Below, piece after piece: positions 47,261-57,897 of a stretch of DNA of 64,000 nucleotides. The notes under the pieces are model-generated. The model searched no databases. It was given only the letters and a program-made list of their open reading frames with translations, and was not told the DNA's origin. The stretch comes from Sindora glabra. Its lineage: Eukaryota; Streptophyta; Magnoliopsida; Fabales; Fabaceae. The position numbers and the translations under genes were made by a program. Position 1 is the first letter of the stretch. Each line of letters begins with the position of its first letter. The stretch spans positions 56,553,220 through 56,617,219 of the forward strand of contig CM035232.1 of the NCBI GenBank assembly GCA_020226215.1, read 5' to 3'.

Positions 47261-48480
47261 AGTAATACTTTTTCTTAATTCAAATAATTTTATTGGTTAA
47301 CCTTCAAAGTAGGTAAGATTTATTATTATTTTTTATTCATGTTTTAAAATCGGATTCCACTAATAAAGGAGTTAGATAATATATAGGTATCATTGCAAAT
47401 TTTCAAAAAGAGCTATAAATAATGATATTTCTCAATTAGATGATATATGTTCCCATATCAAGAATAGTAAACCCATAATTTGATTTCTTAATTTTATGCT
47501 GGTTGTGTATTTCATCCTTTATATTTTAGTGTTTTCATATGAGAACTTAGTAAAGAATTCAATTGGAGCTTTTCATCAACAAAGTATTTATATGTCATCA
47601 ATTGTGTTGAAGTGTCTGTGAACTCTAGCAAAAAAGAATAACATCATTGTTCAATTTGTTGCACTTACCATGCCATATCGTTCACAATGAAACTCATTGT
47701 CTATATAATAGCTCCAACATCAACAATCTCTTGTTTGGTCATGGATTTAAGAAGATAAATGGATGATTTTATATTCTCCTTTTCAAATCATAAAAAATCA
47801 AATCAAAATAGTAAGAGACTATCAAAATATGAAGTGAACATTTTAGAGAAAGAAAGAGATATTTGTGTCATGGCAAGGAGAGTATGGCAAAGAGGAAAAG
47901 TAAAAACTTGATTATGCGAATTCAAGCTTGTCTATACAATAACTCTAACAACCTAATGATATACCATTAAGCCTAAATTTGTCATCTTCATCTTCACTCA
48001 AATGTAGAAACTTCACAAGTAAAGCAAAAGAGGGTTTTAAATTTAAAAAAAAATTAGAACTAACTCTGTAAATTGAAGTTGTAGTAAAGCAGGGGAAAAG
48101 GAGCAGCAAAGGCTTCTTCATCTAATTCTTGCCATAGTTGTTTTTACTATCAATTTCTTTTGGTGAAAATTTGATGTTGCTTTTGATTTTTAGATTTTTG
48201 CATCTTCTTTAGCTTCTTCTACTAGCTATTATGCCATTTACAAAATATAAGAATGAAAAGAAACTACTAGAGAAGGGCATTGTTGCCTTATATATGTATG
48301 TATGTATGTTTGTTTGTTTGTTTGTTGTTCTCTAATTTTGATTTTAGGATTTCTGTATCTTCTTTGTCTCCTTCTATTAATTGTTGTGTCATTTGCAGAA
48401 TATACTAACAAATAAAAGAAATTGCTGAAGAAGGAGTTGGACGAGAGAAAAAGGGAAATGGGGATAACCAAGAAAAAGGT
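47261..48480. other. gene-poor stretch with a local duplication
   Basis: No coding match. Two related segments of about 100 bp lie at 48183-48282 and 48337-48440, separated by a TATG/TTTG microsatellite (48291-48325). Shared blocks include TTGATTTTTAGATTTTTGCATC versus TTGATTTTAGGATTTCTGTATC types. Confidence 0.6.
48291..48325. repeat. (TATG)n-(TTTG)n microsatellite
   Basis: Four TATG units running into four TTTG units, at the junction of the local 100-bp duplication. Confidence 0.9.
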
Positions 48481-48483
48481 ATA

Positions 48484-49135
48484 GGCTGTGTTTGGTAAAC
48501 AGCTTTTTGGATGGCTGTTAGCTGGTTTGACCAAAATCAGCTGATTGACTTGGCAATCAGCTGATTTTGGCGTTTGGTAATTAAAACGCCAAAATTGAAA
48601 ACGCTGAGGGGGGCAGCGTTTTCAATCAGCTGATTGAGAAAAATGACGAAAATACCCCTAATAAATGTTCATATTTTCCATTTTATCCTTTCTAAAAATT
48701 CTAAAAAAATTTAGTAATTATAAAAAGTATATTAATTTAATTTTAAAAAATATTTAATATATAATAATATATTATTTATAATATATATAATAAATTATAA
48801 TAATTTTAAAAATTATTTAATTTAAAAATATCTAATAATTTAATAATAAATTATAATAATATAATATTTATAAGAAAATTTAATATACTAATTAATATAT
48901 AAAATTTAAAATATTAAAATAAAAAATATTCAAATAATTCATAAAATATACTTATACCTTTATATGTCATTTTACATACAAACAGCTAATTATAAACAGT
49001 TGATTTTACCAAACACTCTTGTTCAAACAGCTAATGCAATCAGTTGATCAAATCAGCTAACACAATCAGCTATCAGCTAACAGCTAATTGAATCAGCTAA
49101 CCGCTACAGCTATCAGCTGATTGCCAAACAAGGCC
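48484..49135. mobile_element. MITE (652 bp) with AGCTGATT-rich subterminal repeats
   Basis: Left end GGCTGTGTTTGGTAA; right end reversed GGCCTTGTTTGGCAA. ATA stands on both sides (48481-48483, 49136-49138), a possible 3-bp duplication as in PIF/Harbinger elements. hAT is the alternative, but no 8-bp repeat is visible. Both ends are packed with CAGCTGATT/AATCAGCTGA motifs in both directions (more than ten copies), likely transposase-binding repeats. The core, 48690-48960, is AT-rich and non-coding. Confidence 0.85.
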
Positions 49136-49138
49136 ATA

Positions 49139-49752
49139 GGGAACAAAAAATAATTGTAGTCAATACAAGAAATTGATACATATGAGCAGTTTTATGCCAC
49201 AATGGCAATACCTCTTGATCATCATTGATGGAGGGATAAAAAATTTTGATAGAATAAATTTTGGGATTCGTAATAGAAACACCAAATTTTGAGGGATAAA
49301 ATGCATAACTAACATAAAATTGAGGGACCAAAAATCAAGGATTTTCTCGTATAAAGATCATTGTAGATTCTCAAGAAAAGCTCTAGGTAAAAATTCAGCA
49401 ATTCATTTTACTGACACTTCTGTTCACCGAAGAAAAACAATTTTACTGGTCAAATAAACACTCGGAAAACAGGTCCTTTTTAATGTGAAGGTCATATATG
49501 TTATTACTCTTTTTTTGAATTCCTGATAATTTAAATTCCGAACTTTACTTTTAGAGAGCAAGGCCAAATACGTTATATTAATCCTTTTTTTCCTTTCCTG
49601 ACGGATAAAGAAAAATTACAAAATTTTATCAAACCGAAAAAGAATAAATAAACAGAAAGCAAAATTTGTACTTCTGCAAGATACAATCCAATACAGTATA
49701 GAATAGTGGATACAGTTAATACTCTGTACTAATGCTACCTTCTTCAACTATG

Positions 49753-49784
<32 letters not shown>

Positions 49785-49963
49785 AAATCTGGAATTCAAT
49801 TTTCATACTTAACAATAAATCTTTTCTCACTCTCCAATCCCCACTTCCAATTTACTCTTTCCCAAAAGCAATTGGTACTCTCTTTGAATCTGGATTTCTC
49901 CACAAGATGATGTGAGTACGTGAGTGAGGATTAGAGAATGAAAATAGCAATGCACTGCTTAAT
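49139..49963 (-). other. 3' flank of the coiled-coil gene
   Basis: On the minus strand this follows the stop codon and should hold the 3' UTR. No single poly(A) signal stands out; AATAAA-like text occurs at about 49816-49822 on the plus strand only. A (TA)n run lies at 49754-49782. GAGGGATAAAATGCATAACTAAC text at about 49290 resembles MULE ends, but no partner was found. Confidence 0.4.
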
Positions 49964-51401
49964 CTATCGTAATTGCCAGCTTTTCATGGGTTTTCCTCTG
50001 TCTTTGGTTTGATTTGAATTCTTCTTGCCATTCATGATCCTCAAGCTTTGCCTCAACAAATCCAACTCTCTCTCCTTTCTGTGCTTCTCGTGCTGTGTTA
50101 AAGCCAATTGAAGTTTCAAGGCTTTGATGTTCTCTTCCTTCTCCTGCAACTCATTCTTCAGATGTTCCATTTGGATTTCATCTTCCTCTGCTTTCCAATA
50201 TAAACCATCTCCTGAAAACAAGTTGGCAAAAACGATTTAATCAAACCCATTTGGGAGTTTCAACCGTAGCTTGTGTTTGTAGTATGAACATTATAAAGGA
50301 AGAAATCAAAGAACAAACAAATTACTAAATATCTCAATAGGGCAAAGGGAATAATTAAGATTCAACCCCAAGAACCCCACATTTGGATTTAATCTTCCTC
50401 TGCTTTCCATTATAAACCATGTGCTAAAATCAAGTGGGCGATTTGACTCAAACCCATTTTACCAACCGCATAGGAGTTACTTATTCTGGACCCAAACAAA
50501 TAAGCACAGGCATATGAGAATTAAAGCGTATTTGTATGGTATGTAACATTGAAGGGGATGAAATTAAAGAACAACCAACAAAACTATTAGAAACCTCTTT
50601 TGGGTTGCTCAAAAGGGCACATCCCCACAAGCCCCACATCACTTTACAATGAAATTTGACAAAAGCAACACAAAGCACATGCCAAAATCACATAAAGACA
50701 TGATTTGAGGATAGTGTAAGGACAGACAGAGATTGTGTGTGATCGGGTAGAGGAGAAAAGAAACAGACAGAAAGATAGTAAGGGGGGAGAAGAAGAGGGG
50801 GCTGAGGGAGAGAGAGAGAGATTGTGCATGTAATGAGGGTGGAGGACAAAAGGAAGAGAGAAAAAGAAAGCGATGGGATGAAGAAGAGGAGAGAAATGGC
50901 GGTGAAGAAGAGGAGAGAAATGGCGGTGAAGAAGAGGAGAGAAAGACCATCATATGTCCTTTGAATAAGGTCATCAAGCTCATTCTTGATTGCAAGATAA
51001 AGTTGCTTCCACTTCTCCACAGTCTCGTCGCGCCTTTCTCTCTCCTCTTGCATTTGCTCAACCAATAACTTTCTTCCCATCATTTCCCACTCTTTTTCAC
51101 TCCCTCTTCTCCCAACCCCCATTATTCCCACTTCTTCCATCTCTCTGATCCTCTCTTCTCTCTCCTCCACCATCTTCTTCAGCTGCCTCATATCTTCTTT
51201 CATCCTCGTCCTCTCTTGCTTCCAATCTGCCTCCTTAAATGTGAACACCATTATGTCTCTCTCATAACTCCTACTCTCTTTCTCTCTCTCGCACATAATC
51301 TCTTTGATTTCCTCTTGGAGAAGTCTCACTTTGCCCTTCAAAATTATTGCATCTTTCTCACAATTATTGTATCTCCTATTCTTGCTTACACTTCCTCCCA
51401 T
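49964..51401 (-). CDS. small N-myristoylation-motif coiled-coil protein, two exons, 233 residues
   Basis: Exon 1 is 51401-50948 and exon 2 is 50211-49964; the 736-bp intron begins GT (50947-50946, GATG/GTCTTT) and ends TTTTCAG (50214-50212). Splicing in phase 1 joins RTYD to GDGLYW and gives 702 nt including the stop TAG. The protein starts MGGSVSK, which fits the MGxxxS(K) N-myristoylation rule, so membrane attachment is likely. Residues about 15-210 are Glu/Lys/Arg-rich with heptad-like spacing (for example LLQEEIKEIMCEREKE, MRQLKKMVEEREERIREME, LKNELQEKEENIKALK), predicting a long coiled coil. It resembles plant proteins annotated loosely as golgin-like; the true role is unknown. Composition and codon use are clearly coding, unlike its surroundings. 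The start is the first Met after a TATA box. The in-intron extension to 50688 and the frame at 50639-51061 are not used. Confidence 0.82.
50168..50619. repeat. tandem duplication of the intron 3' end and exon 2 start
   Basis: Copy 1 (50168 to about 50349) covers the first 44 bases of exon 2 and the adjoining intron. Copy 2 (50380 to about 50619) lies farther into the intron. Shared blocks include ATCTTCCTCTGCTTTCCA, CAAACCCATTT, and AAAGAACAA. The period is about 212 bp at the exon side. Confidence 0.85.
50380..50423 (-). pseudogene. dead duplicated copy of the exon 2 start inside the intron
   Basis: After a possible acceptor (TTTTAG at 50429-50424) the text would read on in the same phase as exon 2, but it meets TAA in place of the Tyr codon of GLYW, and again TAA in place of the Glu after EED. 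It also lacks the rest of exon 2. If ever spliced in, it would truncate the protein; more likely it is ignored. Confidence 0.75.
50878..50946. repeat. 24-bp tandem repeat at the 5' end of the intron
   Basis: Nearly three units of GAAGAAGAGGAGAGAAATGG plus CGGT, ending within two bases of the splice donor. On the gene strand it is a CT-rich tract right after GTCTTT, so it lengthens the intron without changing the donor. It produces a misleading open frame that reads through the donor. Confidence 0.9.
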
Positions 51402-51463
51402 GTCGTTGAAACCCCTTTGCCCTTGTTTGTTTGGCTAACGAGTTATCAAAGTGATAGCAATGT

Positions 51464-51470
51464 TTTTATA
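51464..51470 (-). promoter_or_regulatory. TATA box of the coiled-coil gene
   Basis: TATAAAA on the minus strand (context CACTATAAAAACA) lies 63 bases before the ATG. With the usual 25-35 bp spacing, transcription would begin near 51435, giving a short 5' UTR of about 35 nt. Confidence 0.6.
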
Positions 51471-51474
51471 GTGA

Positions 51475-54074
51475 GAGAACGGATGATAATGATGATAAAA
51501 GGGTGTGGACGTGGTTGGATGGCATAAAATCTTAACAGAGGCTCCACTGTATATCTCACCAAGAATTTTGGCCGATATCTTGGACTTTAGGGCGAGGTCA
51601 AAAGGTTCATAATATTACATAATTAAATAATTGAAGGGCAATAAAAACTACCGAATAGGGAGTCAAAAAATTCTTTGATTTTTGGCAACTAGGACTTCGA
51701 ACCTCGTTCACCATCATCTCCATCTGCCCAAGAATTTAAGTCAAGAATGAGTAGCGATGCAGAAAATTTTTGCCATACCGTAGAGAATTGAAGGTTGTGA
51801 TTTTGAAAACGATGCAATGAAAGAACCAATATATTCAAAAGTGATGTTGAAAATGCAATATGACATTAGAATTATTAGTTTAGTATTTTTGTTAAAAACA
51901 AAACTAGTTTTTTCTAGAAGGACGGGGTGAAAATTGGTCTATTGAAAAATGAAAAATAAAATTTATGTGGATACGAAGATTTGACCCCTACAACAAGTGT
52001 TACTAAAAAGTTGATATCATTTTAACTATTTTATATGATTTATATCGCTTCAATTTTTTTCGATTGTCTTGGAAGGGGACAACTATTTTACATGATTTGA
52101 TGCCAAATAATTCAGATAAAAATTTTAAGTGGAACATGCATACTGCTAAAACAAAATTTTCAACGGATCGTCGGGTAGAATTATGGTCATAATTATTAAT
52201 TAGACATTATATATTTTTTTAAATATGAACCATCTGATATCTGTTAGACCATATTTCTTTTAATATGAACCATCAATGTAATGTCTTAATTTTTTATATA
52301 AGTCATTTTGCTTTTTATAATAAATTAAAAAATAAGAAATTAAAAGTTTTAAAAAATAAAGATAAAAAGAAATAATAGATACATGGTTTTAAAGAAAGAG
52401 AATTGTTAATTCTTATTTTTGTATTATAAATCTATTTTTAATTTTTTATAATATATTAAAAATAACAAATTATAAGTTAAAAATTTTCATTTATATTTCT
52501 AATTTATGTTATTCTAAATAGTAATAATTTTGATAATATTTTATGTGATGTTTAAAGTTGAATTAAATAAAATATAAAAATTTAATTTTTCAGAAGTATT
52601 AATATATTACTTTCAATCAAACAAAAAGTTTATAATTAAAAAAAATTATTTCTTAAAAAGTTCCAATTTTTTAAAAAACTTACCTCAAAGGTTCCCGAAT
52701 TTGGTGGAACAAAAACAGTTTTTTGGGACAAAATTAACAATTTTCCCTTGATATTGTAGGGCATTAGTATAATGATTCTTAAATTATATGAAATCATAAT
52801 TTTATCTTTAAATAATAGTTTGTACATATAATTTTATCTTTTAATTGCATTATTCGACAATGGAATTTTTTATATGAAGGAATGATTATATATACAGATT
52901 ATTATTTACTTTAAGGAGAAAATTATTAATACCTAATAATTTGAATGATAGGATTGGTTATGTTATTACTACCCTATAATTTTGAGGAGAAAATTATTAA
53001 TTTTGCCGTACATCATGAATGAGAAACTCTAAATCTAAAATGTTCGTACTAATCCTTTATTACTATTTCACTACATTGTAACTTAGAACAAAAAGTAAAT
53101 TCAATATGTTAAGACTCTATTCTGTGCAATAAATAAATAAATTTATAATATATTAATTTAGAAAATAAATTATAAATTAGTCTTTAGAGTTATTTTTTAT
53201 ATTAATTCATTAAAAAGAATAAATTCTAATTTAATAAATTACCTGAAATAATGTATAACTTACAAGTCACACCTCTTCAAATTCTTTTTAAATCTAATAT
53301 TATTCTTTTTATTAATTTATAACCCATACTCTTTATAACATAAATCTAAATATTTTTCATAAAATATAATTAACTTAATTTTAATATAATTATATCTTAA
53401 TTTTAAATTATAAATATATAAATATATATATGTAAATAAATAAATAATATCATAAAATATAATTAATTATATTTTAAATAATTATAAATAATAATAAAAT
53501 AAAAATTATATAAATAAATATATAAGTTCATAAAATATAGTTAATTAAATATTAAATATTACATGTTTATTTTGAACTTTTCAAATTTGTTAATATAATT
53601 TAATTTTTAGATAAATATGAATTATTTTAATTATATATTTATTTTTATTAATATATCTTTTTATATCATTTTTATAATTTCAAGTAATTTAATAACTAAC
53701 TTTATAAAATATTTCTTAAATAATCAGGTAATTTATCAATTATTAACTTAGTAACTATTAATTAACTTATAAGTTATATGGATGAAATAAAGCCTAATAC
53801 TATCCAAGTGCAAATTGCGGTAAACCAATTAGAAGTCACTTCAATTAAATTGGAAAGAAGGAAGGAGAATAATATCATTCCGTTGCCACTAATTTGTCTT
53901 TGCATTTAGTATTTTGATTAGATATTATTAAATATATGTTAGTGTGTTAAAAAATTAAACAAATATTTTTAATGATTTTTTTACATTAGCTGCGCCGTTT
54001 TGTGGTACAACTTTTGTGGCAAGAATTCAGGATAATTCGGATATGTTAATTTGCGGTAAACAAACTACCCAATA
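51475..54074. other. upstream flank of the gene and AT-rich spacer
   Basis: 51475-52100 has near-average composition and looks like low-copy intergenic or promoter DNA of the coiled-coil gene. 52200-53780 is strongly AT-rich. GGAGAAAATTATTAAT occurs twice (52915 and 52983). TTGCGGTAAAC occurs at about 53815 and 54052, 240 bp apart, possibly flanking a small unidentified insertion. No gene recognised. Confidence 0.45.
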
Positions 54075-54440
54075 ATGAAAAGTTGGAAATATGAATTGTA
54101 TTTCCAAGTAATAAAAGAACATTTGCCCCATAAGGCACATGAATTCCACTCAAACCTCAATTTGCAGACAACGAAAAGAATCATTAAATTATGGCGGAGG
54201 GCAAGAAAATGTACATCTGAATTGCTAACTTTGTCTTACATACTTTTTAAGCAGTTTTCTACAAACTACAGCTGGCTCATGCCGACAGAAAATGCTTGTT
54301 GCATAATTCTTCTTTCTTGGGGACTCTTTACATGCTCTTGGTATCGAATTTCTCTGCACAGGCAAAGGGCATTGCTAATGCTGGCAAAAAGATTAAATAA
54401 CAGAACATGTGAGAAGTGTGCGAGAGAGCTGTATGTGTAA
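54075..54440 (+). CDS. unrecognised 121-codon open frame, doubtful
   Basis: Starts MKSWKYEL and ends ARELYV. It lies in a short patch of higher GC (about 54100-54430) within AT-rich DNA, which is why it is listed. No domain, signal peptide or family was recognised. The Trp/Cys-rich content (SWGLFTCSWYRISL) is not typical of a folded plant protein, and neither strand shows clear codon bias. It could be an exon or UTR piece of an unknown gene, or chance. Confidence 0.15.
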   Translation: MKSWKYELYFQVIKEHLPHKAHEFHSNLNLQTTKRIIKLWRRARKCTSELLTLSYILFKQFSTNYSWLMPTENACCIILLSWGLFTCSWYRISLHRQRALLMLAKRLNNRTCEKCARELYV

Positions 54441-55560
54441 CTTTATTCGAAAGGAAAATAAATTTTTTTCTTAAATTTAATGAAATTATACAAATCTTTT
54501 CTGTAATCTCAAAATCTATTGACATTCCTATAAATATTAAAAATAAAAAATGTTATATTTAATTCAAAATTTGAATTTTTGGTTAGTTGAATAGTGAGGA
54601 AAGTTGTTCATAGAATTCAAATAAAATAATTTAGGATATTTTAAATATTTTGTAGTTTTAACTAAATTCAAATAGTTAAATATTCTGATAATTTTTTTTG
54701 GAACAGTTATTAAATGTTAGAATAAATAAAAGTATTTTATGTGTTTAATATTATATATAAAGAGTTTATAAAAAGTAATTTTTCCTATTTTACAAAGGAA
54801 TTTATATTTTTTCACTATGATATTATTTTTAACTATTATTATAAATAACATATTATTCCTTTATTAATATATATAATATTTTTTATAAAATTATTTTTTG
54901 AAAAAATAAACAAAATTTAAATCTATTTTTCTATCATTTACAAAGGTCTTTATAAGTTTTGAAAGTATAGAAGCAAGCAATATAGATTTTTAAATAAATA
55001 AAAAAAAAAGAAATCTGCGTAACTTCATTCAAATTAAAATTTGAGAGACTTTAGAGGTTATTTTTTTCTCGTTTCTTTTTATTCTACGCCAATTAAGGGA
55101 ACTTGTTGCACATTAACAATAATTACATTTTATCGCACTTGTAAAGGAGTGTGGGATTCACACTAGGCAACGTGACGTTTGCGTTTTTTTTAAAAAACAT
55201 TACTTTAGTGATCGGATGGTTTTATAAAAAATTTAAATTTTTTTAAAAAGTTAAGTATTTTGATTATTAAATTATTTTTTATTAAAATTTATATTTTTTA
55301 TTTATTTACTTTGATATTTGACATAATATAACTTAATAGTGAAAAATATTCATCCCCTAAAAAATAAAGCTTTATACAGAATTACCTTACTGATTGGGGA
55401 GAAAGCGTAATGTATTTTAACTTCATCCTACACTCTCACACAATAAGATGTGCACCATTTGGCCTTCAATTTCACATAGTGGGAAGTCTCCCATAATAAT
55501 TTATGGCAGCCCAACTCTCATTGTATGAAAATAATGTAAATAATTGAAGTATGCATATAG
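54441..55560. other. AT-rich spacer
   Basis: No coding or repeat structure recognised. A slightly GC-richer piece, 55080-55200, includes GGGATTCACACTAGGCAACGTGACG, which has no clear match. Confidence 0.4.
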
Positions 55561-55718
55561 TAATGTTACTTGTATTCCGAGTTTCCTTTTTACTCTCCTA
55601 CCTAATTGAAGAGAAGTAGAAGAATTTCTTGACTCAATATATATATATAAAACAAGGATTTTCTATTTATTTAAGGAGAGTAAGGAGAAGTGAATATACA
55701 AAAATGTAAGTAACATTA
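55561..55718. mobile_element. short MITE (about 158 bp)
   Basis: Ends TAATGTTACTT and AAGTAACATTA are exact inverted copies (11 bp). The inversion extends inward to TTACTCTCCT / AGGAGAGTAA, about 45 bp per arm with gaps. The centre has a (TA)n run near 55640. The flanks are AT-rich, so the target duplication cannot be read. Confidence 0.6.
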
Positions 55719-56819
55719 TTATATATGTTAATATCAATTTTTATTAGAAGAGAGAGTAGGGTGTCAAATGTCAACCATTTTCTTTAAACATTATTCTATG
55801 AGTACTCCAAAATGGTACATATATCAAACCAATGAAAGAGAACATTAACCCATGACTTTCAAGATGAAGTATTGATCCAATATTATTAAACTAACTGCAT
55901 TAATAACTATACTAATATCACTTATATATAGGAAATCACACCCTTTCAAATTTTGAAAATTCTTTTATTTTATATATAATCTTTTATGAATTGACTATTT
56001 TAATTATATTGACTTTCTAATTATTACCTTTTAACCCTCTCTCCTAATTGCCCACATATGAAGCTAACTAAAGATATCAATAATTACTTGATTCAGTAGT
56101 TACAGACCAAATTTTAAAATATTCTAGATCCAAAGAATTTTGAGTTTGATTTTTAGGAGTGTTATTGTTGCAAGAGTTTATCATTTACTACTACTCCTAT
56201 CCCAAATAGAGATTAATTGTATATCAAAAGGTATGAAAATGCTTAAGTGCAATTTTTTATTTAAAAAAAAAGAGTTAGTGAAAAAATAAAGATTAGGTTT
56301 ACAACAACAAAATAATAATAATTTGAATGATTTTTCTATAAAAAGGATGATAACTATTTTTGTAACTTTAATTGAATTTATGGAAAATAACTCTGAATTT
56401 TTTTAAGTAATGGTACAAATAATAATTTGTTTATGATCTTGGATTCAAACATCCAATATTATAAGAAGTAAAATCCTCAAATTAATTTCAGACTTTACTA
56501 CGTTAATCTGAGCGTGTTGGCAAACCTCGATTTTCTTAGCTTCCCTTCTATCTTCGTTATTCCAATGAGATATATGAAGAGTAGTAGAGTAACGTGACAC
56601 ACATATTTCCAACCCCGGACAGCATTTTCACGTCGATGGGAAAACAAGTCCTTTTTTCTCGCAACTTCATTCGGTTAAATAGAAACAATAGTGTGTGATA
56701 TTTGTGCATACAAAATGACATATACCTAGGCGACAATATTATGTACGTCCAAGTGCATTAATGGAGATGCCGCTTTGGATTCCCTGGCTGAAAACGACTT
56801 GCCGCATTCCGCATTTATG

Positions 56820-56833
56820 GCATGTGCACATGC
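56820..56833. promoter_or_regulatory. 14-bp perfect palindrome GCATGTGCACATGC
   Basis: It reads the same on both strands and contains CATGCA-like RY half-motifs; it lies 165 bp upstream of the TATA box at 56998. A dimeric transcription-factor site is plausible. AACGTGGCC (about 56958) adds an ACGT core nearby. Confidence 0.45.
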
Positions 56834-56997
56834 AGTTTAGCATTTAGCCTGAAGGTCCAATCCCATTAATAGGCTTGTGGATTTCTCCATTTTCTGTGTA
56901 AATGGTATGAACTTCTAAATGTTTAATGACATTTACTGCACTTTGTCTTTTTGCTTAAACGTGGCCATGCTGGCTATTTCCAAGTGAGGCCGTACGC

Positions 56998-57005
56998 TAT
57001 AAATA
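56998..57005 (+). promoter_or_regulatory. TATA box without a downstream gene
   Basis: TATAAATA preceded by GTACGC and followed by TCAACTTCACAAGG, typical plant core-promoter context. The next 500 bp contain no ORF worth the name, so either the transcript is non-coding, the gene was lost or displaced, or this is chance. Confidence 0.4.
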
Positions 57006-57570
57006 TGTCAACTTCACAAGGGTTTGAACATAGAGTTTACATACACCCCTAGAGAGTATTTTTTATAAAAAAATATTATTTACATCTATATTAATAAAAA
57101 GGATATACCATTTACATTACATTAATGATTAAAAAATATAATATTTAACAGATTGGAATAGGAAGAAAGTAATTTTTTTTTAAAATAGGAGAAGTTAATT
57201 TCTCTCAACTCTTCATATTTAATATTAAGTAAGTAAAATACTTTTCTTTATTTAAATATTTTATAATTATATTTTATAAAAAATATTTTTTAATGAAATA
57301 AATAAATTAAAATTTTAATTAGTAAAAATTTATATAACAAGTGTAATTGCTCAAATTAAAGGATAATTAAGTTATTTAGTTAGTTACTAATTTGAAAAAT
57401 AAAGAAAGTATAATTATTTTGAGAAAATTTTCTTTTTATAAAATAAAGGCAGTTGGTTATCTATATTTCTCAAGAGGAACTTTTTGTAAAAACTTTTAAT
57501 TTTCATGACTAATTAAACAACTTTAAACACATATTAGAAGTTCAAGAAAATTTATTTTCTAGAAAATGAA

Positions 57571-57894
57571 GGGTGTTTTTGGATGTCTTCGTCTTTATAT
57601 TTTCAAAAAATATTTTTAAGGACTATTCTTTTATTTTCATAAATTATTTTTAGATTGAAGAAAAAATATGTTATAAATAAAAAATATTTTATTTAATTAT
57701 AAAAATACCATCAAGAACGGAAGAACAAGTCAAGAAAATAATTAAAAGTTATTTTTATATTTCTATTTTTAAGTTACATATTTAAAATTATAACTTTAAA
57801 TGCATATTCTAAAAACAAGTTGTCAAATAAGTTTTTCTATTTTAAAAATAAAAAATAAAAAATTATTTTTAAAAAAGAGTAAACAAATATACCC
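57571..57894. mobile_element. Tourist-like MITE (324 bp)
   Basis: Left end GGGTGTTTTTGGATG; right end reversed GGGTATATTTGTTTAC. Flanks are GAA (57568-57570) and TAA (57895-57897), the same near-TAA pair as the MITE at 16688. AT-rich core, no coding. Confidence 0.65.
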
Positions 57895-57897
57895 TAA

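Larger units (their letters stand above)
55719..57567. other. spacer with a low-copy, promoter-like segment
   Basis: 55719-56480 and 57040-57567 are AT-rich without genes. 56500-57030 has near-average GC, balanced composition and no long ORF, and ends in a good TATA box (next entries), so it looks like a plant promoter region or a fragment of one. Confidence 0.5.

Noticed and set aside
50639..51061. Ser/Pro-rich 140-codon frame and a 61-codon frame antisense to the GA tract
   Set aside because: They arise from CT-rich intron repeats on the gene strand and overlap exon 1 in the wrong frame; the splice sites and exon 2 give a better model.
51216..51527. 103-codon plus-strand frame over the gene start and promoter
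   Set aside because: It is the complement of exon 1 and the TATA region; the minus-strand reading has strong coding character.
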